From: Gemmatimonadaceae bacterium
Lineage (GTDB): Bacteria > Gemmatimonadota > Gemmatimonadetes > Gemmatimonadales > Gemmatimonadaceae
NCBI GenBank assembly: GCA_036273715.1
Contig: DASUHB010000072.1
Span: forward strand, 1 to 64,000
DNA: 64,000 nucleotides
Direction: 5' to 3'
Position 1 is the stretch's first letter. Every line of letters begins with the position of its first letter. Position numbers and translations under genes: made by a program. The notes under the pieces were generated by a model. It was not told the origin of the DNA. It saw only the letters and a program-made list of their open reading frames with translations, and did no database searches. This document shows, in pieces, positions 43,828 to 51,726 of the stretch.

Positions 43828-44883
43828 ATGCCTGCTCGCCGTTCCCGCACGGTTCGAACGCGCGTCCCGACGCGTCGACTGCCTCGACGATCGGCGCCCA
43901 ACGCGGACATCATCTCCGCGCTCGAGCGCATAGAAAAAGCCGGCGGCGCCGCGGTAGTGGAAGCAGCCGCACACAAGTCCATCGAGGTTTCGCACCTCGA
44001 CAAAGTGTTCTTCCCGGATGCGGGGGTGACCAAGGGCGACGTGATGCGGTACTACGTTCGCGTCGCCAAGTACATCCTGCCCGCGATTGCCGACCGTCCA
44101 CTCGTCCTCAAACGAACACCCGATGGCGTGAACGGCGAATTGTTCTTCCAGCAGAACGCGCCGGACGATGCGCCGGAGGCCGTTCGGGTCGACAACGTCG
44201 CGGCTCAAGGCGAACCGCAATGCCGCTTTGTCGGCGGCGATCTGCCGACGCTCCTGCACCTCGTGCAGCTCGGCTGCATCTCGCTCGACCCCTGGATGTC
44301 GCGCATTGGCAGCCTGGATCACCCCGACTACGCGATCATCGATCTCGACCCGGGACCGGGGGCTTCGTTCAAGGTGGTCGTACGCGTCGCGCTGTGGGTT
44401 CGCGAGGTGCTCGATGAGCTTGGTCTCCGCGCCGTCCCGAAGACCTCGGGATCGCGCGGCATCCATATCGCGATCCCGCTGCCGCGTTCGACGTCGTACC
44501 AGGATTCGATCGCGACCGCGAAAGCAGCAGCTGCGCGCGTCGTGGATCTGCACCCGCGTCAGGCAACCGTGGAGCGGGCTCTCGAGAACCGGCCGCACGG
44601 TACGGTGTATGTGGACTGTTTACAGAACTCACGCGGGAAGAGCGTGGCGGCGGCGTACTCGGTGCGCGCGAAACCGGATGCCACGGTGTCGGCGCCGCTT
44701 ACCTGGGACGAAGTCGTGGAATCGCTCGACCCGCACGAGTTCACCTCGCGCACGATGCCGGCGCGTGTCGAGCAGCACGGCGATCTCTGGCGCGAGGGAC
44801 TCAAGCATGGGAACTCTGCGAGCGTCGTTCGCGCTATTGCGACACCGGGCGGCAAGCCGCGCGCCCCGGCCGGGAAAAAGTAA
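43828..44883 (+). CDS. ligD: stand-alone LigD polymerase domain (NHEJ primase-polymerase)
   Basis: The 351-residue protein matches the polymerase domain of LigD: SHLDKVFFPDAGVTKGDV, PLVLKRTPDGVNGE, the metal-binding Asp motif IIDLDPGPG, SGSRGIHIAIPL, and TWDEVVESLDPHEFT. These enzymes fill gaps with ribonucleotides during non-homologous end joining. No ligase or nuclease domain is fused and no ku gene is visible, so the other parts are encoded elsewhere if present. The ATG at 43828 has GGAG upstream; the first 45 residues are a basic extension. A GTTAGGC motif lies just after the stop (44887). Confidence 0.88.
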   Translation: MPARRSRTVRTRVPTRRLPRRSAPNADIISALERIEKAGGAAVVEAAAHKSIEVSHLDKVFFPDAGVTKGDVMRYYVRVAKYILPAIADRPLVLKRTPDGVNGELFFQQNAPDDAPEAVRVDNVAAQGEPQCRFVGGDLPTLLHLVQLGCISLDPWMSRIGSLDHPDYAIIDLDPGPGASFKVVVRVALWVREVLDELGLRAVPKTSGSRGIHIAIPLPRSTSYQDSIATAKAAAARVVDLHPRQATVERALENRPHGTVYVDCLQNSRGKSVAAAYSVRAKPDATVSAPLTWDEVVESLDPHEFTSRTMPARVEQHGDLWREGLKHGNSASVVRAIATPGGKPRAPAGKK

Positions 44884-44938
44884 AGCGTTAGGCAGTCGCG
44901 CTGCCGGCGCAGAACGAGCCCTTCGATGATCGAATGCC

Positions 44939-45229
44939 GTGTTTCTCTATTTGCGTGAGCTGCCGGGCGGCGGCGTGGTGACGATCGAGGCCACGAGCGG
45001 CGATGGGTCGTCCGTCTCGTGCCGCCTCGCCGTGGAACGGCGCAGCGACTCGCGCCGCCGCGAGGGACATGCGCCCCCCGTCATCGCGGAAATCAGCGCC
45101 CCGACCCAGTCGGCGGCGTTTCGAACCTTGTACGAAATCGCGGCAGACAACGTCGCCGTCGCGCGCGGACTCCTCGTGTGGCAGGCGCGGCGAGCCAAAC
45201 GCGGTGCCGCACCGGACACGGCCCATTGA
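44939..45229 (+). CDS. small protein of unknown function
   Basis: The 96-residue product begins with GTG and has an N-terminal beta-hairpin-like part (GGGVVTIEATSGDGSSVSCR) and a C-terminal helix (FRTLYEIAADNVAVARGLLV). There is an in-frame stop just upstream, so the gene cannot be longer. The ribosome site is weak. The opposite strand also has an open frame, but its translation is Arg/Ser-rich and less protein-like. No family is recognised. Confidence 0.5.
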   Translation: MFLYLRELPGGGVVTIEATSGDGSSVSCRLAVERRSDSRRREGHAPPVIAEISAPTQSAAFRTLYEIAADNVAVARGLLVWQARRAKRGAAPDTAH

Positions 45230-45269
45230 TGCGACGCGTGGCGGCCCCGAGCCCTGGACCGCCACTCTC

Positions 45270-45424
45270 CGGCTGGACGGGCAGAGTGCTACGCTCACGA
45301 AGACGCGGACAAAGCAGGACACAACAGACAAAGCACCGACAAAAAATCAAAGCCCTGGTTTTGCTCGTGTCGTGTCCGCTGTGTCCGTGCTGTGTCCGCG
45401 TCTTCATAAACGTAGATACAAGAC
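45270..45424. repeat. palindromic dispersed repeat, copy 2
   Basis: This is the second copy of the element at 42507-42652. The arms are CTACGCTCACGAAG (from 45289) and CTTCATAAACGTAG (to 45415), with AAGCACCGACAAAA and TTTGCTCGTGTCGTG in the loop. Its outer ends are inverted relative to copy 1 while the loop is in the same orientation. It fills most of the gap between the unknown gene at 44939 and the Nudix regulator. Confidence 0.85.
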
Positions 45425-45508
45425 GTGAGCGACCGGATTCCCAGCCACTCGGCGGGCGGCAACCACGCGCCCGTCGCTTTGTCACGTCATCGTTCGGTCA
45501 CGAGCACT

Positions 45509-46222
45509 TCAACCGCCGAGCGACCCGCTCACACCTTCGAACCGCACCCCGCGCCGGCTCCCGCGCCGCCTGCGAGGCGCATATCGGAAAAGTTGCGCCG
45601 GACGCCCGCGACCCTCGCTGCGCCACTCGTCGGTTGGCTCGACCAACCACGACGTGTGGAGCGCTCGCCGGAAGCTCGCCTTGTGCAACCGGCGGCCCAA
45701 CAGCAGCTCGTAAATCTCCTGCAGTTGGCTCAACGTGAACGTCGACGGAAGCAGTCGGAAGGCGATCGGAGACTGATCGAGACGCGCGCGAATCGCCTGC
45801 ATTGCGGCTTCCACAATCGAACGCTGCCTCGGCGCGATCGCCGGCATCTCATCCACCGGGTACCAAGCCGCCTGGTCTCCAGCCGGCCCGCCGCTCCCGC
45901 TCGCGACCAGCGCGACATACCCGATCGAGACAAGCGCGTTCGACGGATGCCGCCGCCGATCCCCGAACGCAGCGATCTGCTCGAGCAGTCCGGGCTGCGC
46001 GCCGAGCGCCGCGCGCTCGATCCGCACCGCAGCCTCGTCGATGGTCTCGTCGCGCCGTGGCGCATCGTGCGGCAGCGACCACCGTTCCTTCTCCCGCGGA
46101 TCGTCGGCGCGCACGAGCAGCGCGGTCAGACGCCGCCCATGCGGCGTCAACGACACGATGTCTACGGACAGAGCCGGCCGGCGCGTCGAGGCCCGGCCAG
46201 ACGAAGCGGCACGTTCAGGCAT
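45509..46222 (-). CDS. Nudix-winged-helix transcriptional regulator (NrtR/AraR-like)
   Basis: The 237-residue protein has an N-terminal Nudix-fold domain (about 16-145) and a C-terminal winged helix (about 150-220; FTLSQLQEIYELLLGRRLHKASFRR). This is the NrtR/AraR-type regulator layout. The Nudix box is degenerate (DETIDEAAVRIERAALGA in place of the usual GxxxxxExxxxxxxREUxEExGU), so hydrolysis is unlikely and the domain should sense a ligand such as ADP-ribose or a sugar derivative. A palindrome over its promoter implies autoregulation. The adjacent GH3 gene lies upstream, on the same strand. Confidence 0.8.
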   Translation of the reverse strand: MPERAASSGRASTRRPALSVDIVSLTPHGRRLTALLVRADDPREKERWSLPHDAPRRDETIDEAAVRIERAALGAQPGLLEQIAAFGDRRRHPSNALVSIGYVALVASGSGGPAGDQAAWYPVDEMPAIAPRQRSIVEAAMQAIRARLDQSPIAFRLLPSTFTLSQLQEIYELLLGRRLHKASFRRALHTSWLVEPTDEWRSEGRGRPAQLFRYAPRRRRGSRRGVRFEGVSGSLGG

Positions 46223-46230
46223 GACGCAAC

Positions 46231-46260
46231 GAATTAGTCACAAGTTGCGACTAATGTCAA
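46231..46260 (-). promoter_or_regulatory. promoter with overlapping 23-bp operator palindrome
   Basis: On the minus strand TTGACA (46260-46255) is followed after 18 bases by TAATTC (46236-46231). The spacer is filled by a near-perfect 23-bp palindrome with arms ATTAGTC and GACTAAT (46233-46255; 10 of 11 pairs match). A further ACTAATTC half-site lies at 46284-46291. The predicted transcript would begin within a few bases of the start codon at 46222, so it is leaderless or nearly so. Confidence 0.7.
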
Positions 46261-46323
46261 GCCCGTTATTTTTCGCTAGAAAGAACTAATTCGCGAGTAC
46301 GCGAGACGAACCGCTTGTCGAAC

Positions 46324-48168
46324 TTACGGCGCAGTCGCCGATGTCGTTGCAGTAACAATCCCTCGGGCCAAACCGGCGCCGACGGATGCGAGTGGCGGAA
46401 TGCTGATCGGAAGTCGACCGCTGATCGGCGCCGCTCCTATCAATGCCCGCGCGGCAGCCCGCTGCGACACTGGCGCGCCACTCCACGCGATGAGATACGC
46501 CGGTACCTCGCTCACTTGCTGCAACAAATACGGGTTGCCAAGCGCTACCACTACAGGATGCGCACCGCGCTGCACCAGCTCGTTCACGAACTGCACGAAT
46601 CCCTGCGGCGCCGAAAGGTCCGACACCGTGGACCCCGCCGCCAGATACGAGCTCACGACCACCACATCCGCCGAATCCGCCACCGACAGCAGATGCCAGT
46701 AATCCGGGGACGCCTCGTCCGCATTCACGTACTCGGTCCGCAGCGACGGAAATGTCCTCCGCAGCTCCGCGTCGAACGTGACGCCGGCGCCCAGATCGCT
46801 GCGATGCGCGTACGTGATCGACAACACGCGGGCGCCGCGCGAGAGCCTGCCTAACGGCACCTGGCCAAGGGAATCCTTCACCAGCGTGATCGACCGCTCG
46901 GCGATCTGCGCCGCCAGCGCCTGGTGGGCCGAGTCGCCGACGACCGCGCGGGCGCTGTCCAGATTCACCAGTCGAGCGCGCTCGAGCCCGAGGCGCCACT
47001 TGAGCGCCAGAATCCGCCGTGCCGATTCCGTAATCCGCGCCGCCGTGTATCGGCCGCTCTCCACGCCCTGCACGACCGCATCGATCGCATGCGGCACGTC
47101 AGCCGGCATGAGCAGCACGTCGGCGCCCGCCGCCACCGCACGCTGCATCGCCTCCGGCGCTCCGAACAAGTCCAGCACACCGCGCATGTCCATCGCGTCG
47201 GTCACGATCAGTCCCTTGAAGTGGAGCTGGTCGCGAAGCAACCCAGTGAGCACGAGCGGCGACAGCGTCCCAGGTACGCCGCTGGCGTCGAGCGACGGCA
47301 TCGCGCCGTGGAACGTCATGATCGCGCCCACACCGGCGTCGATCGCCGCGCGAAACGGCACCAACTCGACCGTGTCGAGCCGCGCGCGCGACGCGTTCAC
47401 GACCGGCAGCGCAAGATGTGAGTTGACCCCGGTGTCGCCGTGTCCGGGAAAGTGCTTGCCGGTCGGAATCATCCCGCCGGCCTCGATGCCGTGCATGTAC
47501 GCGACGCCCATCGCCGCCACGGATTCCGGCACTTCGCCGAACGAGCGTGTGTTGATGACCGGGTTCGCCGGATTGTTGTTCACGTCGAGCACCGGCGAGA
47601 AATCGATTGTGATGCCGATCGCGCGCCCTTCCGTGGCGGTCGCGCGGCCTTGCTCGCGCGCCAGCGTCGTGTCGCCGGTCGCGCCCAACGCCATCTCCGG
47701 AGGAAACCAGACCGCGCCGCCCAGATCGATTGCGTTAGGCAGGAAATAGCCGCCCCGCGCCCGGAAGCCGGCGCCAGCCTCGAGGTCCGCGCTCACCAGC
47801 AGCGGCAGATCGCTCATCGATTGCAGGGCATTGAGCTTGGCGGCAATCTCGAGCGGCGAGCCGATCGACATGATCAGGCCGCCCACGTGCTGCTCGCGCA
47901 CCAAGCTGCTCAGCCGTCGCCAGGCAGGCGCGTCGCCCGCCACGTAGTCGCCATACAACTGCGGCCACACCATCTGCGCGACCTGGTCGCGCAGCGTCAT
48001 GTGCGCGAGCGCGCAGGTCACCCACGCGTCTGATGTGTGTTGGGAGCTGCACGCCCGGGCGACCGATTGGCGCGGCGCGAGCGTGCCCGGCGCGGGCTTG
48101 GCCGTAGCGCAAGCGGCGCACGCGAAAGCGATCACCGCCCACGCCGCCCGCCCGCGCCGCGCGATCAC
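46324..48168 (-). CDS. glycoside hydrolase family 3, NagZ-like beta-N-acetylhexosaminidase
   Basis: The 614-residue protein has a lipoprotein-like signal (AVIAFACAACATA), then a GH3 TIM-barrel with the NagZ signature KHFPGHGDTGVNSHLALP (the His-Asp pair that acts as acid/base), SADLEAGAG and the nucleophile region IVTDAMDMRGV. A second alpha/beta domain follows from about residue 400. The His-Asp motif points to N-acetylhexosaminidase or glycoside phosphorylase activity on muropeptides or chitin-type sugars. The start is GTG at 48168, overlapping the yggX stop by four bases. Longer frames upstream are antisense to nothing known but lack a ribosome site. Confidence 0.9.
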   Translation of the reverse strand: MIARRGRAAWAVIAFACAACATAKPAPGTLAPRQSVARACSSQHTSDAWVTCALAHMTLRDQVAQMVWPQLYGDYVAGDAPAWRRLSSLVREQHVGGLIMSIGSPLEIAAKLNALQSMSDLPLLVSADLEAGAGFRARGGYFLPNAIDLGGAVWFPPEMALGATGDTTLAREQGRATATEGRAIGITIDFSPVLDVNNNPANPVINTRSFGEVPESVAAMGVAYMHGIEAGGMIPTGKHFPGHGDTGVNSHLALPVVNASRARLDTVELVPFRAAIDAGVGAIMTFHGAMPSLDASGVPGTLSPLVLTGLLRDQLHFKGLIVTDAMDMRGVLDLFGAPEAMQRAVAAGADVLLMPADVPHAIDAVVQGVESGRYTAARITESARRILALKWRLGLERARLVNLDSARAVVGDSAHQALAAQIAERSITLVKDSLGQVPLGRLSRGARVLSITYAHRSDLGAGVTFDAELRRTFPSLRTEYVNADEASPDYWHLLSVADSADVVVVSSYLAAGSTVSDLSAPQGFVQFVNELVQRGAHPVVVALGNPYLLQQVSEVPAYLIAWSGAPVSQRAAARALIGAAPISGRLPISIPPLASVGAGLARGIVTATTSATAP

Positions 48169-48446
48169 CAAGCGATCGTTCCTTGCTTGCTCGTGTCCAC
48201 GGACTGCTGCGCGCCGCTTTTGAACAGAAAACCTTCCATGTTGCGCGTCAGGAAGGTGCGAGCCTGCGGATCCATGAGATTCAATCCGTAGTGGTTGATC
48301 AGCATGGTCTGCTGCTTCAGCCATTGCGCCCAACATTCGGTGCAGATCTCAGCCTGAATGCGCGTGCCGATGGCGCCCGGGAACGGCGGACGCTCGAAAC
48401 CGCCCCCCGCGCGCGTGCTGCCACAGCGGGTGCACGTGATGTCCAT
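48165..48446 (-). CDS. yggX: Fe(2+)-trafficking protein YggX
   Basis: The 93-residue protein matches YggX: CTRCG in place of the usual CTF at the N-terminus, PFPGAIGTRIQAEICTECWAQW, the invariant QTMLINHYGLNLMDP, and MEGFLF. The family protects Fe-S clusters from oxidative damage. Here there are four Cys in two CxxC pairs (CTRC, CTEC), whereas E. coli YggX has one Cys, so this form may bind metal as a zinc-ribbon-like site. It overlaps the downstream GH3 gene by four bases, although no functional link is known. Confidence 0.93.
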   Translation of the reverse strand: MDITCTRCGSTRAGGGFERPPFPGAIGTRIQAEICTECWAQWLKQQTMLINHYGLNLMDPQARTFLTRNMEGFLFKSGAQQSVDTSKQGTIAW

Positions 48447-48547
48447 TGATCAGTGCCTCGAGAGAGTCTTGGGAAAGATAGCCGATTCTTGTCGGCGACG
48501 TGCCCTCTCGAGGAACGCTCGCTCCAGCGACGTGCCGTCCGGGACCG

Positions 48548-49297
48548 CTAGGTGCGCGCGTACGTGACTTTCGCCAGCCGCAGCGCCTGGAGCACGCGAA
48601 TATATGCCCAGCCCACGTCGAACTCGTACCACCGCGCCTTGAACTTCGCCGAATGCGGATCCGCGTGGTGGTTGTTGTGCAGCTCTTCGCCGCCCAACCA
48701 GATGGCGATCGGCGAGATGTTTCGGCTCTCGTCCTTCACGTTGAAGTTGCGATAGCCCAACGCGTGACCGACGCCATTGATGATGCCTGCCGCCCAGAAC
48801 GGAATCCACAGCATCTGGACGCCCCACACCAACGGTCCAATGAAGAATCCGAACAGATAGATATCGATGCCGAGCATCAACACGATGCCCAACCACGGGA
48901 GCCGCGCGAGCACGTGCCGCTCGAGCCAGTCGTTGGTCGTGCCCTTGCCGTACTTCTCGAGCATCCCGGGCTGTTTGACGGCCGTCCGATAGTAAAAGGC
49001 GCCCTTGATGATGATATTGCGCAGTCCTTCGAGCAGCGGACTGTGGGGATCGCCTTCGCGATCGGCGAATGCGTGGTGCTTGCGATGGCAAGCGACCCAC
49101 TCCTTCGTCACGATCGACGTCGAAAGCCACAGCCAGATTCGCATGGGCACTTCAGCGACCTTGCTGAACGTCACGCCGCGATGCGTCTGCGAACGGTGCA
49201 GAAAGAGAGTCACACACACGTTCGTGATGTGACCCGCGAGGATGATAAAGAGAACGGGCTTCCACCAATGGGAAGCCAAAGCCGCGAACCCTGGCAT
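48548..49297 (-). CDS. acyl-CoA/acyl-lipid desaturase (delta-9 type)
   Basis: The 249-residue membrane enzyme has the three His boxes of front-type diiron desaturases: HRSQTH (34-39), HRKHH (71-75) and HNNHH (about 210). Four transmembrane helices are likely (13-33, 52-68, 132-150, 155-175). It introduces a double bond in membrane fatty acids. I use the ATG at 49297; a much longer frame upstream on the same strand is the antisense of the aldo/keto reductase gene and is not real. It is smaller than eukaryotic versions and lacks a cytochrome b5 domain. Confidence 0.93.
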   Translation of the reverse strand: MPGFAALASHWWKPVLFIILAGHITNVCVTLFLHRSQTHRGVTFSKVAEVPMRIWLWLSTSIVTKEWVACHRKHHAFADREGDPHSPLLEGLRNIIIKGAFYYRTAVKQPGMLEKYGKGTTNDWLERHVLARLPWLGIVLMLGIDIYLFGFFIGPLVWGVQMLWIPFWAAGIINGVGHALGYRNFNVKDESRNISPIAIWLGGEELHNNHHADPHSAKFKARWYEFDVGWAYIRVLQALRLAKVTYART

Positions 49298-49543
49298 GCT
49301 TCTCGGCACTCCGGCTGAGGAGTTGTGACGATGTCGCTTCGTGCGACAGACGGGACGGCGTCGATCCGGCCCGCGTGGAAACCGGCGGAGGCCGGAACTC
49401 CTTGGGGAATGTAAGCGCTGCGGCGCTGACTGCCAATATTCGAACCAGCTGACTCCGGCCGCCATCACTCGACTCGTGAGCGCACCTCCCGTAACGCCTC
49501 CGGCCTTCTTGCCGCCATGCCCGACACAGCGTAGCGTCGAACT

Positions 49544-50674
49544 GTGACCAAAAGCCCGCGCCGACCGGCGCCTTCGCGCCCGCCGGGCGCTGCCATCGCG
49601 GGGCGCGCGACCGCAGCCGGCACGTCGCGATTCGCCGAACGTCACACAGCGCGGTTCGCGGCCGACTACTTCCGCCCGTTCACCGCCGCCCAACTCCGCG
49701 TCTCCTCCATCGGGCTCGGCACCTACCTCGGCGACTGCACCGCAGACGACGATCGCGACTACGCCGAATCGGCGCACGTCGCCATCGCGTCCGGCGTGTC
49801 GCTCATCGACACGGCCATCAACTACCGCTGCCAGCGATCCGAGCGCGCCGTGAGTCGCGCGCTTTCGCGTGCTGTTCGGGAAGACACTACTGCGCGCGAC
49901 GAAATCGTCGTGTGCACCAAGGGCGGCTACATTCCGCTGGACGACGTGCCCCCGCCCAGCCGCGAGGAATATCAGGCGTACGTCGAGCGCGAGTACTTCG
50001 CCACCGGCCTGGCGCGCCCCGAAGATGTCGTCGGCGGCGCCCACTGCATCGCGCCGACGTTTCTCGCCGCACAGATCGAGCGCAGCCGCACGAACCTCGG
50101 CGTCGACACGATCGATCTGTACTACGTGCACAATCCGGAACAGCAGCTCGACGCAATCACCGCCGCCGAACTGGCGACGCGTCTTCGTGCGGCGTTCGAG
50201 ATGCTTGAACAGCAGTGCGACGCGGGCGCGATCGGCGCCTATGGCTGCGCCACCTGGAACGGCCTGCGTGCGGCGCCCGGTTCGCGCGGACACCTCAATC
50301 TCGCCGACCTCGTGTCCATCGCCCGCGACATCTGCGGCGACCGCCACCACTTCGCCGCCGTCCAGCTTCCGCTCAACCTCGCGCTCACCGAAGCGGTGCG
50401 GCTGCCGACGCAACAGTTAGGCGCGCATACCGTGCCGGTATTGGAGGCGGCCGCGGAGTTGGGCGTGGCCGTCATCGCCAGCGCGTCGCTCCTGCAGGGC
50501 AAGCTCGCGCACCATTTGCCGGCTACGGTGCACGAGGCGCTGCCCGGATTTTCGACCGACGCCCAGCGAGCCATCGGGTTCGTGCGCTCGCTGCCCATGG
50601 TCACGGCAGCGCTCGTCGGGACGAAGTCGGTTCGTCACCTGCACGAGAATCTCGCTGCCGCACGACGTGGCTGA
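49544..50674 (+). CDS. aldo/keto reductase
   Basis: The 376-residue TIM-barrel protein has SSIGLGTYLGD at the N-terminal strand, the catalytic Asp/Tyr region SLIDTAINYRCQRSE, the Lys in VVCTKGGYIP, the His/Asn region LYYVHNPEQQ and the cofactor-binding end VTAALVGTKSVRHLHENL. It should reduce carbonyls with NADPH, though no substrate is evident. The start is GTG at 49544 and the first 45 residues are a non-conserved extension. It overlaps the MBL-fold hydrolase gene by eight bases. Confidence 0.88.
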   Translation: MTKSPRRPAPSRPPGAAIAGRATAAGTSRFAERHTARFAADYFRPFTAAQLRVSSIGLGTYLGDCTADDDRDYAESAHVAIASGVSLIDTAINYRCQRSERAVSRALSRAVREDTTARDEIVVCTKGGYIPLDDVPPPSREEYQAYVEREYFATGLARPEDVVGGAHCIAPTFLAAQIERSRTNLGVDTIDLYYVHNPEQQLDAITAAELATRLRAAFEMLEQQCDAGAIGAYGCATWNGLRAAPGSRGHLNLADLVSIARDICGDRHHFAAVQLPLNLALTEAVRLPTQQLGAHTVPVLEAAAELGVAVIASASLLQGKLAHHLPATVHEALPGFSTDAQRAIGFVRSLPMVTAALVGTKSVRHLHENLAAARRG

Positions 50675-51695
50675 CGCGTCGCCCGGACGCGTGCCGTCGG
50701 ACCCATCGCCGCACGTTGCGCCCGACGGCCGCTTCAGAAATCCGTGGGCTAACGCAGAGCCGCCCACCTTCCGCGACGTGCTGCGGTGGCGGCGCACGCG
50801 CGGCACGGGACCGCGGCCGGCGCCGGTGCTGCCGAGCCGGGTGCCGCCGGCCATCGACGCGCCGCGCGGCGCGCCGGACACGCTCGCCGCGACCTGGATC
50901 GGCCATTCCACCGTACTGCTCCAGGTCGGGACCCTCAACGTGCTCACCGACCCGATGTGGAGCCGGCGCGCGTCGCCGGTGCGCTGGGCCGGCCCGGCGC
51001 GCCTAACAGAACCGGGACTGCCGCTCGACGCGCTGCCGCCGATCGACATCGTCCTCGTCTCGCACAACCACTACGACCACCTCGACGCCGCCTCGGTGCG
51101 CGCCCTCGTGCGCCGCCACCCCGCCGCCCGCTGGTTCGTGCCCCTCGGCGTCGCGCGATACGTTAGGCGCTGGGGGGCGCGCGCGGTCGCCGAGCTGGAC
51201 TGGTGGCACGCCGTCGATGACGCCGGCGTGCGCATCGCGTGCGTGCCCGCGCAGCACGGCAGCGGACGGACGCCGTTCAATCGCATGCAATCGCTGTGGT
51301 GTGGCTTCACGCTCCGGGCCGGCGCGCATTCGATCTACTTTGCCGGCGACACCGCGTACCATCCGGAGTTCGGCGAGATCGCGCGGCGCGAAGGGCCCTT
51401 CGACCTGTGCGTCCTGCCGATCGGGGCGTACGAGCCTCGCTGGTTCATGCGGCCCGTGCACGTGAACCCGGAAGAAGCCGTTCGCGCGCACGCCGACATT
51501 GCAGCGGTGCATCCGGACCGCCCGCCGCCCGTCGCGCTCGCCGTGCACTGGGGCGCCTTCACGCTCGCCGATGAACCAGTCGACGAACCGCCCCGGCGCG
51601 CGCAAGCGGCCTGGGGCGGTTCGGGATTCGATGCTGCACGCCTCTGGATCCTGTCGTTAGGCGAGACCAGGCGCGTCCCGGCTCGCGGCGCGTGA
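50667..51695 (+). CDS. MBL-fold hydrolase, NAPE-PLD/UlaG-like
   Basis: The 342-residue protein is a metallo-beta-lactamase-fold hydrolase. Landmarks are TWIGHSTVLLQVGTLNVLTDP with MWSRRASPVRWAGPAR, the metal motif SHNHYDHLD (HxHxDH), the Asp in YFAGDTAYH and the last His in VHWGAF. The DPMWSRRASP block is typical of the N-acyl phosphatidylethanolamine phospholipase D group. It starts with GTG inside the end of the upstream reductase gene. A Pro/Arg-rich N-terminal tail of about 60 residues precedes the fold. The substrate is probably a phosphodiester or lipid (inference). Confidence 0.9.
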   Translation: MADASPGRVPSDPSPHVAPDGRFRNPWANAEPPTFRDVLRWRRTRGTGPRPAPVLPSRVPPAIDAPRGAPDTLAATWIGHSTVLLQVGTLNVLTDPMWSRRASPVRWAGPARLTEPGLPLDALPPIDIVLVSHNHYDHLDAASVRALVRRHPAARWFVPLGVARYVRRWGARAVAELDWWHAVDDAGVRIACVPAQHGSGRTPFNRMQSLWCGFTLRAGAHSIYFAGDTAYHPEFGEIARREGPFDLCVLPIGAYEPRWFMRPVHVNPEEAVRAHADIAAVHPDRPPPVALAVHWGAFTLADEPVDEPPRRAQAAWGGSGFDAARLWILSLGETRRVPARGA

Positions 51696-51726
51696 GCGGC
51701 CCCGCCGCCCACGCACCCCTCGCCGC

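Noticed and set aside
43845-43875. GGTTCGAAC resembling a tRNA T-loop
   Set aside because: No acceptor stem, anticodon arm or CCA end can be folded; it is inside the LigD polymerase gene.
49298-50413. Long minus-strand open frame upstream of the desaturase
   Set aside because: It is the antisense of the aldo/keto reductase gene and has no domain motifs; the desaturase begins at 49297.
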